A stretch of 64,000 bases of DNA from NCBI GenBank assembly GCA_017307955.1, contig JAFKFV010000024.1, positions 1-64,000 on the forward strand. Direction: 5' to 3'. The DNA comes from Allobosea sp. (GTDB taxonomy: Bacteria > Pseudomonadota > Alphaproteobacteria > Rhizobiales > Kaistiaceae). This document shows, piece by piece, positions 1 through 7,766 of the stretch. A program made the position numbers and the translations under genes. Positions within the stretch are counted from its first letter, which is position 1. Each line of letters begins with the position of its first letter. Under the pieces are notes generated by a model that worked only from the letters and a program-made list of their open reading frames with translations, made no database searches and was not told the DNA's origin.

Positions 1-229
1 CGAGGGCGCGCTGTTCCAGATAGCCGCACTCGATCAGTCTGCCGAGCGCGCGCTGGACGGTCGAGCGCGCGCATTTCAGTTCGCGCGCCATCTTCACCTG
101 CGAACGGCAGCACCAGCCGGCATTGTCGGTATGGCTGCCGAGCAGGGCGAGCACGCGCAGATCCTGCCCCTCGAGCCGATCGTCGAGGATCGCGTCGCGC
201 GGGATGATCGAGAATCGCGGCCCGCTCAT
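1..229 (-). CDS. Helix-turn-helix protein, prophage early region (partial)
   Basis: The first 76 residues of a protein whose end lies beyond the left edge. It opens MSGPRFSIIPRDAILDDRL, and residues of about 40-70 (QVKMARELKCARSTVQRAL) form a clear winged-helix helix-turn-helix. Such domains sit at the N-terminus of phage replication or regulatory proteins; the cut C-terminus leaves the exact role unknown. The ATG at 229 follows AGGAAG and overlaps the stop of the upstream gene in an ATGA junction, so it belongs to the same leftward operon. DNA binding is inferred from the motif only. Confidence 0.75.
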   Translation of the reverse strand, partial: MSGPRFSIIPRDAILDDRLEGQDLRVLALLGSHTDNAGWCCRSQVKMARELKCARSTVQRALGRLIECGYLEQRAL

Positions 230-549
230 GTCGCTTCCTGCAGTCGCTTGTGGTCGAGGGCCGAGCGGCCGGGCTCCGGGTCGCCGAGCGACACCGGCGC
301 TGGCGGCAGCCCGTCACCGGGGAGAGGCGGCGCCGGGCGCACGCGGCGCGGCGTGAAGCGCTTCGGCCGCACGGCCGGCCCCATCGGCCCGGCGGGCAAG
401 CCGTCGCGATCCTCGACGCGCCAGACGACCACGGCTGCCTTCAGGACGCGCCGCGCCTGTTCCGCGATATCGACGCCCTCTTCCGCCGCCGTCGCCGCCA
501 GCGCCCGCAGATCCTCGTCATCGACCGGGACATAGAGGTAGGAGTTCAC
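226..549 (-). CDS. Hypothetical small prophage protein, possible ribbon-helix-helix
   Basis: A 107-residue protein of unknown function. The GTG start at 549 is preceded by GGGGAG and overlaps the stop of the Rieske-type gene (GTGA); its own stop overlaps the next start (ATGA), so translation is probably coupled. Residues 1-40 (start VNSYLYVPVDDEDLRALAAT) look like a strand followed by two helices, as in small ribbon-helix-helix DNA-binding or plasmid-stability proteins. The rest is proline- and arginine-rich and probably disordered. The family assignment is a weak structural guess; that it is a gene rests on operon position and the RBS. Confidence 0.65.
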   Translation of the reverse strand: MNSYLYVPVDDEDLRALAATAAEEGVDIAEQARRVLKAAVVVWRVEDRDGLPAGPMGPAVRPKRFTPRRVRPAPPLPGDGLPPAPVSLGDPEPGRSALDHKRLQEAT

Positions 550-1106
550 GCACCGCTCCCCGCCTTTGTATCGATCACGCGCCCGCTCGTGGCATCGATC
601 ATCAAGCCGTGCAGCGGGCAGGTGACGACGCCATGGATGACCGGCACTGAGCCGAGCGGCGCCTGCCTGTGCGGGCAGATCAGCCCCGCGCGGCCCCGCT
701 TGCACGACTGGCCAGCAAAAGCTGCCTGAAGGGCCTGGACGGCCGGTTGATCAGTGAAAGAGAACCCGATTTCCGACCGGTTGCAGCGAAGGCTTCGCCA
801 GACGGGCGCCGGCAATGGCGGCTCGCCACGGTGCGCGTGGAGCGGCGCGGCCTCTGCCGAACTACGCTCGACACCACCCCGAAACCAGCTGTATCGCCGC
901 AGGAGCTTCGCGGTCAGGAAGCGGCGGTCGAGGTGATAGTGGTCCTTTTCGAAGTTGAAGAATTCGACGTCGGCATGCAGCGGCCCGATGACAGGCCAAG
1001 CTCGGCGCTCGCCATACCAGGTACCCTCGACAGTAGGCACGAGATAGTGGCGCCCGACGATGAGTGGCCCGCTGACGGTCTCGACGCGCTCGATCTCTCT
1101 ACGCAT
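546..1106 (-). CDS. Rieske-type [2Fe-2S] motif protein of a prophage
   Basis: A 186-residue protein. The N-terminal 75 residues (GRHYLVPTVEGTWYGERRAW) resemble no enzyme family that I recognise. Residues 144-166 hold a textbook Rieske cluster motif, C144-P-H146, sixteen residues, then C163-P-L-H166-G, with the usual APL after the first half. This predicts a [2Fe-2S] cluster bound by two Cys and two His. A conventional oxygenase or bc1 partner is absent; the neighbours are a ParB-methylase and a small unknown protein, joined by 8-bp and GTGA overlaps. It may be a redox-sensing or electron-transfer accessory of phage DNA metabolism (inference). It could also be a Rieske-like fold that binds zinc. 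Confidence 0.75.
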   Translation of the reverse strand: MRREIERVETVSGPLIVGRHYLVPTVEGTWYGERRAWPVIGPLHADVEFFNFEKDHYHLDRRFLTAKLLRRYSWFRGGVERSSAEAAPLHAHRGEPPLPAPVWRSLRCNRSEIGFSFTDQPAVQALQAAFAGQSCKRGRAGLICPHRQAPLGSVPVIHGVVTCPLHGLMIDATSGRVIDTKAGSGA

Positions 1107-2400
1107 CGCTGCCCTCCGGCGCTTCCAGCCCCCAGACGTCCCAGCCCGGCCGCGCGCGGCGGGCGTTGAGCTCGATCTTGGGGAGGTTCGGGAAATACTC
1201 TTCGATCATCTTGGCGAATACTTCCGGCTTCGCGGAATGCACATCGACCGGCGCATCGACGACGGACGGCCATTGGTCGCCCATCGCCGGCGCCGGGACA
1301 TCGCCGCGCGTGCCGACGAGCAGCAGCTCATGCTTGTTGCGAAACCAGTAGCCGGTGCCCGTCCGGTCCTTGTTCCAGATCAGCTGCGACTTGTAGGCGA
1401 AGCCCCAGCCGGCCATGACGCGAAGCGCAGCGGGCAGCATCGGCGCTGTGGCCCAAAGGAAGAGGACGCAATCCTTGTCGGCGATGTCGCCGACGGGGCG
1501 CAGCACGATGTCGGAGGTCTCCGAGGTCGGGTAGTGATTGTCGGCCGCTCGGTCCATGCCGCTCTCGCGGGAATAGGGCTCGAAGCGCCATTCCGGGTCG
1601 GCATAGATGACGCCATAGCGCTTGTCGGGCAGCAGCCTCTGCCGCGCCGCGAGCCCACGTTCCTTCGCCTCGCGCGCCCGCTTTTTCCCGTCCTGCTGCT
1701 CCTTCCGGATCGCTTTACCGACGATCGCAAGGGCCTTGCGGTCGGCAATTTCGAGGATGGCTTTCGCCTGTTCCGCCGCCGGCACCCTGGCAGCCTCCAG
1801 CAAGGCTGATCGGTTGTCGTCCAGGCCGCGCTCGCGTGCGGCTGCTTTGGCTTCGGGCGAGAGCGCGGCCACCTTCACGGCTCGGTAAGCGTCGTCCTTA
1901 TCGACGCCAAGATCGCGCGCTGCCGCGCTCACCCCACCTTCAGCTCGGTGCCCTTTCCCATCGTCTCGCTTGCTCTCAATTTTCGCAGTTTGCGAAAATT
2001 GAACCGCTTTCTTTTCCGTCAACTCGATCCACCGCGCGACCTGCTCATCGCGTTCCAGCGCGGTCAGGTCGGCACGGTGCAGGTTCTCCGCGATCTCCCA
2101 GAGCTCGGCATCCACCGCATCGCCACCCATGACGATGCAGTCGATTCGCTCCCAGCCGAGATGGCGCGCCGCCTGAAGCCGGTGATGCCCCGCCACCAGC
2201 GCATAGGCGCCGTGGATCTCGCCCTCGACCGGGTCGACAATCCGGTCGACGATCCGGATCGTGATCGGCGTGCGCAGCCCGATATCGCCGATCGACCGCG
2301 CGATTAGCGTAACCTTGGCTGGATCGACAGGGCGCCGCTCGCCGACGACGAAGATATCGGCGATGCGGATATGCTCGACGAGGGACGGGCCGGGGAGCAT
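1099..2400 (-). CDS. ParB-domain / MT-A70 adenine-N6 methyltransferase fusion
   Basis: A 433-residue fusion. Residues 8-110 are a ParB/Srx-type N-terminal domain with the nucleotide-binding signature GHHR (71-74) and the ParB-like ENLHRADLTALE stretch. A charged linker follows, and residues 255-430 are an MT-A70 family SAM-dependent DNA adenine-N6 methyltransferase. The catalytic tetrapeptide reads DPEW (268-271) where most family members have DPPW. Fusions of this order are typical of temperate phages of alphaproteobacteria and probably methylate phage or host DNA. It precedes the Rieske-type gene with an 8-bp overlap. The target sequence cannot be read from the gene. Confidence 0.9.
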   Translation of the reverse strand: MLPGPSLVEHIRIADIFVVGERRPVDPAKVTLIARSIGDIGLRTPITIRIVDRIVDPVEGEIHGAYALVAGHHRLQAARHLGWERIDCIVMGGDAVDAELWEIAENLHRADLTALERDEQVARWIELTEKKAVQFSQTAKIESKRDDGKGHRAEGGVSAAARDLGVDKDDAYRAVKVAALSPEAKAAARERGLDDNRSALLEAARVPAAEQAKAILEIADRKALAIVGKAIRKEQQDGKKRAREAKERGLAARQRLLPDKRYGVIYADPEWRFEPYSRESGMDRAADNHYPTSETSDIVLRPVGDIADKDCVLFLWATAPMLPAALRVMAGWGFAYKSQLIWNKDRTGTGYWFRNKHELLLVGTRGDVPAPAMGDQWPSVVDAPVDVHSAKPEVFAKMIEEYFPNLPKIELNARRARPGWDVWGLEAPEGSDA

Positions 2401-2404
2401 GGGG

Positions 2405-3322
2405 CTACTCCACGTCCGGGAAGGTGTCGCCCAGATTCCAGCGGATGCTCGCGCCGCTCGCCTTACGACCGTGAACCCATGTGTTCCATGCGTTGATCAT
2501 CGCCGCTGCAGTGGCGACCTGACGCATATTTCCGCCGCGGATGTGCGCGTCGATGCCCTTCTTCTGCAGTTCGTCCCGCAGGACGAGGATCGGGTTCCGT
2601 GCGCTGAGCCCTGCCCCGTCGATCAGCCGATCGACGAATTCCGTCAGCCTGCCCACGCGCGACGAACCCATCGTGATGAGATAGACCGCAACAATCGGGG
2701 CCGCCGCCGAGCACTGGAATTTTGTAGCGACCCGCTTTCCGACAAGGACAGCATCGGTAAGCAGCGGACGCTGTGCGACGAAAGTCGCGATGTCGTCATT
2801 GGGGATGCGCGCGTTGGCCGTCAGGGTGCCCTCGATGTTGAGGAGCAGTCGTGCCGACGACGCAAGATAGTTCGCGTTCTTGTGGCCGATGATGTGGAGC
2901 ACATCGCCCGATCCCCTCGGCGAGCCCGTGTCGAGCACATCGAAAGCAGTCGGGTCCTCGTTGAACGTCACGTAGAGATCGACACCGACATCAGCGTCGA
3001 TGATGGCCAACAATCGGTGCTGGCCATTGTTGAGGCGCCCCGACTTCGAGATCGAAATCCCCTGCGAGGTGAGCCTCCAGCGGCCCGCCCTGATCTTCGC
3101 CGCGAATTCGCTAACCTTCGCCTGACGGACAGGGCGGTTGCCGGCGTTGCAATTATCGAGCAGCCATCGCGCCGCGGCCGGCGATATGGCAACGGATCTC
3201 GACATCAGCTCGCCGGGACCAAGCCGCTCGGCGGCGCGGCGCTGCTGCGCGAACCATGCGACGAATGCCTCAAGCGACTGGCCAGGCAATACGACAGGGC
3301 TCAACAGATCGAGCTTCGACAT
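2405..3322 (-). CDS. ParB/Srx-fold-like prophage protein with GQHR motif
   Basis: A 305-residue protein with a ParB/sulfiredoxin-like signature, GRLNNGQHRLLA near residue 95, where ParB proteins carry G-x-x-R. Such phage proteins are often annotated as ParB-like nuclease or partition proteins; the activity here is unproven. The ATG at 3322 is chosen because GAGGA lies at ideal spacing. An earlier in-frame ATG at 3358 overlaps the upstream stop as ATGA and would add 12 residues. The gene stops 4 bp before the MT-A70 fusion, which also has a ParB-fold domain, so two proteins with this fold lie side by side. Confidence 0.75.
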   Translation of the reverse strand: MSKLDLLSPVVLPGQSLEAFVAWFAQQRRAAERLGPGELMSRSVAISPAAARWLLDNCNAGNRPVRQAKVSEFAAKIRAGRWRLTSQGISISKSGRLNNGQHRLLAIIDADVGVDLYVTFNEDPTAFDVLDTGSPRGSGDVLHIIGHKNANYLASSARLLLNIEGTLTANARIPNDDIATFVAQRPLLTDAVLVGKRVATKFQCSAAAPIVAVYLITMGSSRVGRLTEFVDRLIDGAGLSARNPILVLRDELQKKGIDAHIRGGNMRQVATAAAMINAWNTWVHGRKASGASIRWNLGDTFPDVE

Positions 3323-3354
3323 AGCGATTTTCCTCGTGTTGGATTGAGTTGGGC

Positions 3355-4092
3355 TCATGGCCGCTCACCGAAGCGCATGAGATGCTGGAAGCCCGTGGTG
3401 CGGCGGCTATGCACGCTGGCGCGACGCGCGTCCTGCAGCTTGCGCATCGCGTCGCGCACCCGCGACGACGGCGCCTCATAGCGCTCGCAGAGCTGGCGGA
3501 CGGTCGGGCCTTCGGGGAAGTCCGCCATGAGGATATCGAGATCGGCATAGATCCGATCAGCCAGCCGTTTGCCTTCCGAGACATACGGTGCACCAGGCCG
3601 ATCGTCGACGAGCGGGACCTGCACGACATCGCCCGCCATAGCCACCCCGTGACCCGGCGCCTTGACGCCAACCCCCTCATAGGCCGGCACCGGCCGCGGC
3701 GGCGCTGGCGGCGGCAGATCGACGGGCTCGGCCTCGACAGGCGCGGGCCCCGGCTTCGCGATCGCCCGCGCAATGGCCCGCACCGTCCGCTCATCCGGCG
3801 ACAGCGCCCCTTCCCCCTCTCCCCTTGCGGGAGAGGGCCGGGGTGAGGGGTCTCCCTCCCCCGCGCCGCTCGCCTTCCGCCCGCGCGCGGCGACGTCGTG
3901 CAGCGTCGCGATCGCCGAGACGAGCATGCGGTCGCGCGTCTCGAGATCGCGGATATCGGCGACGAGCCGCGCGACCTGCTGCTCGGCTTCCTCGCGGATG
4001 CGCGCGATCTCGGTATCGACCGCCCCGCGCTCGCCGGCGATCTCGGCGCGCACGCCTTCCAGCATGGTGATGACATCGCCGATGGCGCTCAT
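3355..4092 (-). CDS. Coiled-coil prophage protein interrupted by a REP-like repeat
   Basis: A 245-residue protein of unknown function. Residues 1-70 are a heptad-rich coiled coil (AEIAGERGAVDTEIARIREE). Residues of about 83-95 (SPRPSPARGEGEG) are the translation of a palindromic REP-like element inserted in frame. A proline-rich linker follows, then a C-terminal helical segment of about 75 residues (EGPTVRQLCERYEAPSSRVR) that looks like a small winged helix. It overlaps the AAA ATPase gene upstream by ATGA, which suggests that the two work together. No family is recognised. Confidence 0.7.
   Translation of the reverse strand: MSAIGDVITMLEGVRAEIAGERGAVDTEIARIREEAEQQVARLVADIRDLETRDRMLVSAIATLHDVAARGRKASGAGEGDPSPRPSPARGEGEGALSPDERTVRAIARAIAKPGPAPVEAEPVDLPPPAPPRPVPAYEGVGVKAPGHGVAMAGDVVQVPLVDDRPGAPYVSEGKRLADRIYADLDILMADFPEGPTVRQLCERYEAPSSRVRDAMRKLQDARRASVHSRRTTGFQHLMRFGERP
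3807..3850. repeat. REP-like palindrome inside a coding region
   Basis: The segment CCCTCTCCC-CTTGC-GGGAGAGGG (3815-3837) is a perfect 9-bp stem with a 5-base loop, followed by CCGGGGTGAGGGG. The same element occurs twice, head to tail, at 9136-9191. It is the common proteobacterial REP type whose translation reads like SPRPSPARGEG. This copy lies in frame within a prophage gene and adds about 15 residues without breaking it. Confidence 0.85.
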
Positions 4093-5054
4093 CCTGCACT
4101 CTCCGTCAAACGCGCTTTTCGGAAGGGAATGACGCCGGACGGATCAACCGGCGTCGGCGGCAAATCGATCTCGGCCGGAAGGTCGGCGGCGCGCCGAAGC
4201 GGCCAGGTGATTGCCTTCACCGCCTTATCCTCGGCACCAAGGCTCCACAGCCGCGGTTTGCCGAGGTCGGGATGCGGTTCGCTGGCCGCGATCACCCGGG
4301 CGAACACGCTGTCGCGGTCCATCGGCCAATCCGCCTTTGGCCCGACGACGATCTGCCGTTTGAGCCCCTCGGCCAACTGGCGCATCAGTGACGGCGCAGC
4401 GGTCTCAAGTGCCTCGGCAAGGCCCGCCAGCTCACGCTTTGGCAGCGCGAACGGCGCCAGATAACGGGCGAGGATCCGTTCCCGCTCGCCTTGGCCAGGC
4501 ACGGCAAGCTCGATCTGGATCTCGAAGCGCCGCCAGATGGCCGGGTCGATGAGCTTGGCATGATTGGTCGCGGCGATGATGAAGCCGGAATAGGCGTCGA
4601 GCCGCGCGAGCAGCGCATTGATCATCGCGTTGTGATCATGCTCTACGGCCTCGTTGACGCCGGTCGTCATGCGCTTCTGCGCAATCGTCTCGAACTCGTC
4701 GAAGAAGACGACGAGCGGCTCTTCCTGCTGCTCGATCGCGTTGAAGATGTTCGCGACATTGGTGATGCCGGTACCCATGAACCGGCCCACGACGTCGTCT
4801 GGCCTGATGATCGCGAGCGGCAGGCCGAGCCGGGCGGCGAGATGATGGGCGAGCGTCGTCTTGCCGGTACCCGGCGCGCCATGGAAGATCGCGCGCCGCC
4901 GCGCAGCGAGGCCGACGGCCGTGAGTTCATCCTCGGCCCAGATCTCGGTCAGCCATTCGAGCAGCGCCGCACGCACCGGCCGGCCGAGGATCGGCTCCTC
5001 CGCCTCGTCCGGCATCAGCAGTTTGCCGAGCTTGCCACCCGTGAGGCGCGCCAT
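4089..5054 (-). CDS. AAA+ family ATPase of prophage early region
   Basis: A 321-residue single-ring AAA+ ATPase. Walker A is GAPGTGKT (59-66), Walker B is VVFFDE (115-120), and a sensor-1 region AATNHAKLIDPAIWRRFE follows, with the arginine-finger-type RRFE. The central core resembles the FtsH/p97-like ATPase family, used by phages as DNA or protein remodellers; no protease domain is attached. The start at 5054 overlaps the preceding stop as TGATG, and the stop overlaps the coiled-coil gene as ATGA. A coiled-coil ATPase partner pair is a reasonable inference from this coupling. The substrate is unknown. Confidence 0.88.
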   Translation of the reverse strand: MARLTGGKLGKLLMPDEAEEPILGRPVRAALLEWLTEIWAEDELTAVGLAARRRAIFHGAPGTGKTTLAHHLAARLGLPLAIIRPDDVVGRFMGTGITNVANIFNAIEQQEEPLVVFFDEFETIAQKRMTTGVNEAVEHDHNAMINALLARLDAYSGFIIAATNHAKLIDPAIWRRFEIQIELAVPGQGERERILARYLAPFALPKRELAGLAEALETAAPSLMRQLAEGLKRQIVVGPKADWPMDRDSVFARVIAASEPHPDLGKPRLWSLGAEDKAVKAITWPLRRAADLPAEIDLPPTPVDPSGVIPFRKARLTESAG

Positions 5055-5284
5055 CAGTCGTCACGTCCCATGCCGTCCGAGCCGGTCGCCTTGCGCCAGC
5101 CGAGATCCCAACCGGCCCGGCGCGGATCGCCAAACGGGAACGGATTGGTGATGACGGGCTTGTTGGCCTTGCCCGCCTCGGCTCCGAGCACCTCGGCACC
5201 AGCGAGATCGACATCCGGCACATCTCGCTTCGCCCGGGCGGCGGGCTCGCCCTCGGCCGGGAGCGGTGCCGGCCTTTCGATCAC
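5054..5284 (-). CDS. Small prophage protein with RMF-like motif
   Basis: A 76-residue protein. Its C-terminal half has NPFPFGDPRRAGWDLGWRKA, a short motif seen in many phage proteins and reminiscent of the ribosome modulation factor fold. The first 40 residues are acidic and probably disordered. Its start overlaps the GapR-like gene and its stop overlaps the AAA ATPase start (TGATG). Ribosome binding is only a possibility; the motif is short and the similarity is by eye. Confidence 0.6.
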   Translation of the reverse strand: MIERPAPLPAEGEPAARAKRDVPDVDLAGAEVLGAEAGKANKPVITNPFPFGDPRRAGWDLGWRKATGSDGMGRDD

Positions 5285-5697
5285 ATCCTCTGCCCGCGCT
5301 GCCCCGGTTTCGTCACGCCAAAGACGGACGGGCCTGCGCCCATATTGATGGTGATGTCGCCGTTCGCCGGCACCAGCGCCTTGAATGCCTCGATCACACT
5401 CTCGCGCGCCGTGATGTCCACCGACATCAGTCCGACATGGCGGAACAGCGGCGTCTCGGCGAGCATGCCGAGCGCCGAGCGATACATGTCGAGCATCGCC
5501 TCGGCCTCGGCATAGTCCGCCGGTTTGGTGGCGCGGATCTTGAGCACGTCGCGCACCCGCGCCGGCGAGAAGCCCGCCGCCTTGAGTTCGGCGAAGATCA
5601 GTTTTTCCTCTTCGGCGATTTCCTTCTTGGCCGCTCGCCGATCCTCGATCCGGTCGATGAACCGGCGCAGATCCTCACCTGCGACATTCTTCGCCAT
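5281..5697 (-). CDS. GapR-family (DUF2312) nucleoid-associated protein
   Basis: A 138-residue protein whose first 80 residues match the DUF2312/GapR family (start MAKNVAGEDLRRFIDRIEDR, then AEEEKLIFAELKAAGFSP). GapR of Caulobacter binds overtwisted AT-rich DNA and supports replication and cell-cycle progression. The prophage copy keeps the core but has a tail of about 55 residues (ITARESVIEAFKALVPANGD) not found in short chromosomal versions. ATG at 5697 is chosen over GTG at 5706 because GAGG fits it. It probably organises phage or host DNA; direct evidence is lacking. Confidence 0.88.
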   Translation of the reverse strand: MAKNVAGEDLRRFIDRIEDRRAAKKEIAEEEKLIFAELKAAGFSPARVRDVLKIRATKPADYAEAEAMLDMYRSALGMLAETPLFRHVGLMSVDITARESVIEAFKALVPANGDITINMGAGPSVFGVTKPGQRGQRM

Positions 5698-5699
5698 GG

Positions 5700-5942
5700 T
5701 CAGCACCCCTCGAAAAGGCCGGGCTGTTCCTCGCCGGCGCGTGTCTGGATGAGGCCGGCCTGCAGCGCGGCCCAGCGAGGCATGGTGGCGAGCGCCTGGA
5801 CCTCGCCGCGCATGGCGAGCGTGCAGAGGCTCTCGGCGACCCAGCCGGCATGGCGCAGGTCGCCCGTCCGCGAGAGATGCAGCCCCTTGGGCGTGCGGCT
5901 GTGCAGGAAGACGTCGAGATAAACGAGGTCCGGCTTGCTCAT
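5700..5942 (-). CDS. Hypothetical prophage protein
   Basis: An 80-residue protein (start MSKPDLVYLDVFLHSRTPKG) between the DUF5131 gene, which it overlaps by ATGA, and the GapR-like gene, whose start lies 2 bp after its stop. It has no transmembrane segment and no recognised domain. Its coding reality rests on tight operon packing. It might act with one of its neighbours, but nothing in the sequence says how. Confidence 0.65.
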   Translation of the reverse strand: MSKPDLVYLDVFLHSRTPKGLHLSRTGDLRHAGWVAESLCTLAMRGEVQALATMPRWAALQAGLIQTRAGEEQPGLFEGC

Positions 5943-7012
5943 GGCCGCACCGGCAAGGCGTTGTGCTCGCGCCCGTCTAGGAGCCGTCCGGCTGCCTTCT
6001 TGCCGACTGGCGCGGCGATCACTCCAGGCGCAAAGAACGACTCGACGAGCTCATCTTTGCCGAAGCTGCGGAAGGACATGCCGTCCCAGCGCCGCCAGCG
6101 TTTTGCGCCAGCGACGGGAAGTGGCGGATTGAGCCGCCCGCCCGCCTCGATCGTCGAAACAGCCCAAGTCCCCCACTGCTTGAAGAAAAACGGGACACCA
6201 GCGCCGTCGCATTGGTCGCGGATCCACCGCGCCCAGTCTGGATGCATAGGCCGCCGGCCGCTCTCGCCGCCGACGATGATCCAGTCGAGGCGCTGTCCGC
6301 CGTACTCGTCTTCGTATTCGGGCCTGCCGAGCCATGTCCCGCCGAGCGGAAGCACTTCCTCATCCCCGCCAATGTCGATCGCCCGGAAATCGATCGGCCC
6401 GAGCAGCGGCTCGGCCGAGACGAAGCGCACGGCCGCCGGCGACGCCAGCAGATCCGGCACGCGCTCGTCGGCGTGCCGCTGATCCTCAGCCGAGACGCCG
6501 AGCCAGACATTAGGAAGTGGCCACGCGACCGCTTTGCAGGGCGCTATCAGCCCTTCCATGATCATGTTCGCGGCAGCGACGTTTACAGCGTCTGCCCGAT
6601 CGCGCCGCCGTGAGCCACGCTCGGCAAGATACGCCCGCATCCGCGCCGACCGCTTGGTCAGCACCTGGAACGTGTGCTGCGGCGCCAGCGCCATGACGGC
6701 GAAGACGCGGTCGATCCATTCGTCAGGCACGCTCTCGTGGAAGAGGTCGCCATGCGCGCAGACGAAGATCATGCGCGGCTTCCGCCAGCTGAGCGGCTGC
6801 GTCAGCCATTGCTCATTGAGCCGAACCTCGCCTGTCCAGACCGGCCCGGCCTTCGTCTCGCGCGTCAGCCCGGCGCGGGAGGGATGATGCTTCAGCCGCG
6901 TGCCGGCGAGGCCCATGGCGTAGCAGTTCGTGCAGCCGGGCGAGACGACCGAACAGCCCGTGATCGGGTTCCAGGTCGCGTCGGTCCATTCGATATGCGA
7001 GTGATCAGCCAT
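5939..7012 (-). CDS. Phage Gp37/Gp68 family (DUF5131) protein
   Basis: A 357-residue protein of the phage Gp37/Gp68 family. It opens with the diagnostic MADHSHIEWTDATWNPITGC and has C-x6-C-x2-C spacing at its start (GCSVVSPGCTNCYAM), the pattern of a radical-SAM-like cluster. Later blocks HGDLFHE and IIVGGESGRR are also typical. The family is common in temperate phages and in some islands; its reaction is not established. ATG at 7012 is used; a GTG directly before it at 7015 is also possible. It overlaps the gcrA stop as TGATG. Confidence 0.9.
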   Translation of the reverse strand: MADHSHIEWTDATWNPITGCSVVSPGCTNCYAMGLAGTRLKHHPSRAGLTRETKAGPVWTGEVRLNEQWLTQPLSWRKPRMIFVCAHGDLFHESVPDEWIDRVFAVMALAPQHTFQVLTKRSARMRAYLAERGSRRRDRADAVNVAAANMIMEGLIAPCKAVAWPLPNVWLGVSAEDQRHADERVPDLLASPAAVRFVSAEPLLGPIDFRAIDIGGDEEVLPLGGTWLGRPEYEDEYGGQRLDWIIVGGESGRRPMHPDWARWIRDQCDGAGVPFFFKQWGTWAVSTIEAGGRLNPPLPVAGAKRWRRWDGMSFRSFGKDELVESFFAPGVIAAPVGKKAAGRLLDGREHNALPVRP

Positions 7013-7599
7013 CACGCCGCCTCCCGCTCGCTCGCCGTGCCGGCGCCGCTTGCCAGCGCGCGATGCGCCGGGCAGTAGCTGTCCGGAATCCGCTGGCCAT
7101 GCGGGCCGGCGCGCGTGCCGACGGGGTCATGACAGACGAGCCGCTCTTCAGCCGGCAGGCTGGCGACCGGAACATGCCCCCAGAGCGGCCAGCAGCAGCG
7201 GCCGGGCCGGCGATCGTCGATCGGCACCGGCCCGGACGGACTGGCGACCGCAACCGGCGCAGCAGCGATCCGCCGCATGGGCCGCACCCTGCCGGCCTTT
7301 CCGGCCGGCGCCTCGGCCTCTCTCGCGGCCCTGTCGCGCGCCGCCTGCAGCTTCCGCGCCTTGGTCGCCGCGCTGCCGAGCCGCTTGGCGCTGGCGTCGC
7401 GCGCCCGCTGCGAATTGCGTTCCGCGACGTCGGCCGAGCGGGTGAGCCCGAGCCGCATCACCTTGCCGCCGACCGCGCTGCGGGTGCAGCCGAGCGTCGC
7501 GGCGATATCGCCCTGCGAGTGCCCGCCCTCCCAGAGCAGCCGTAGCCGCGCGATCCTCTCGTCCGTCCATTCAAAGCTGGACCATGACTGGCTACCCAT
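7012..7599 (-). CDS. gcrA: GcrA-family cell-cycle regulator (prophage-encoded)
   Basis: A 195-residue protein with both ends of a GcrA protein. Residues 10-52 hold the helix-turn-helix (WTDERIARLRLLWEGGHSQG, then SAVGGKVMRLGL). The C-terminal 70 residues carry the cysteine/histidine block CCWPLWG, CHDP, SYCPAHRA that contacts RNA polymerase sigma-70 in GcrA. An alanine/arginine-rich linker joins them. In Caulobacter GcrA recognises methylated GANTC promoters with sigma-70, so a phage copy could redirect that regulon. The start at 7599 overlaps the small membrane-protein gene (TGATG). Whether it replaces or competes with the host protein is unknown. Confidence 0.9.
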   Translation of the reverse strand: MGSQSWSSFEWTDERIARLRLLWEGGHSQGDIAATLGCTRSAVGGKVMRLGLTRSADVAERNSQRARDASAKRLGSAATKARKLQAARDRAAREAEAPAGKAGRVRPMRRIAAAPVAVASPSGPVPIDDRRPGRCCWPLWGHVPVASLPAEERLVCHDPVGTRAGPHGQRIPDSYCPAHRALASGAGTASEREAA

Positions 7600-7766
7600 C
7601 AGCGCGCCCTCGCCTGTTCCGGAGTGATGATCTCGGGCTGATGCATGAGCCCGACGAGATAGGCCGGGACGATCAGCACCCCGGCCCAGAGCAGCAGCAG
7701 TACGGCGCAGAAGACGGCGAACGCCGGCGGCGAGGTGAAGAGGTCGAGCGGGTCGCGGCGGGTCAT
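7599..7766 (-). CDS. Small single-helix membrane protein
   Basis: A 55-residue protein, MTRRDPLDLFTSPPAFAVF and onward, with one hydrophobic helix at about residues 15-42 and a charged tail ending EQARAR. The start overlaps the CII-like gene stop (ATGA) and the stop overlaps the gcrA start (TGATG). It is short but firmly inside the operon. Topology is probably N-in. No holin-like second helix or other motif is present, so no function is offered. Confidence 0.7.
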   Translation of the reverse strand: MTRRDPLDLFTSPPAFAVFCAVLLLLWAGVLIVPAYLVGLMHQPEIITPEQARAR

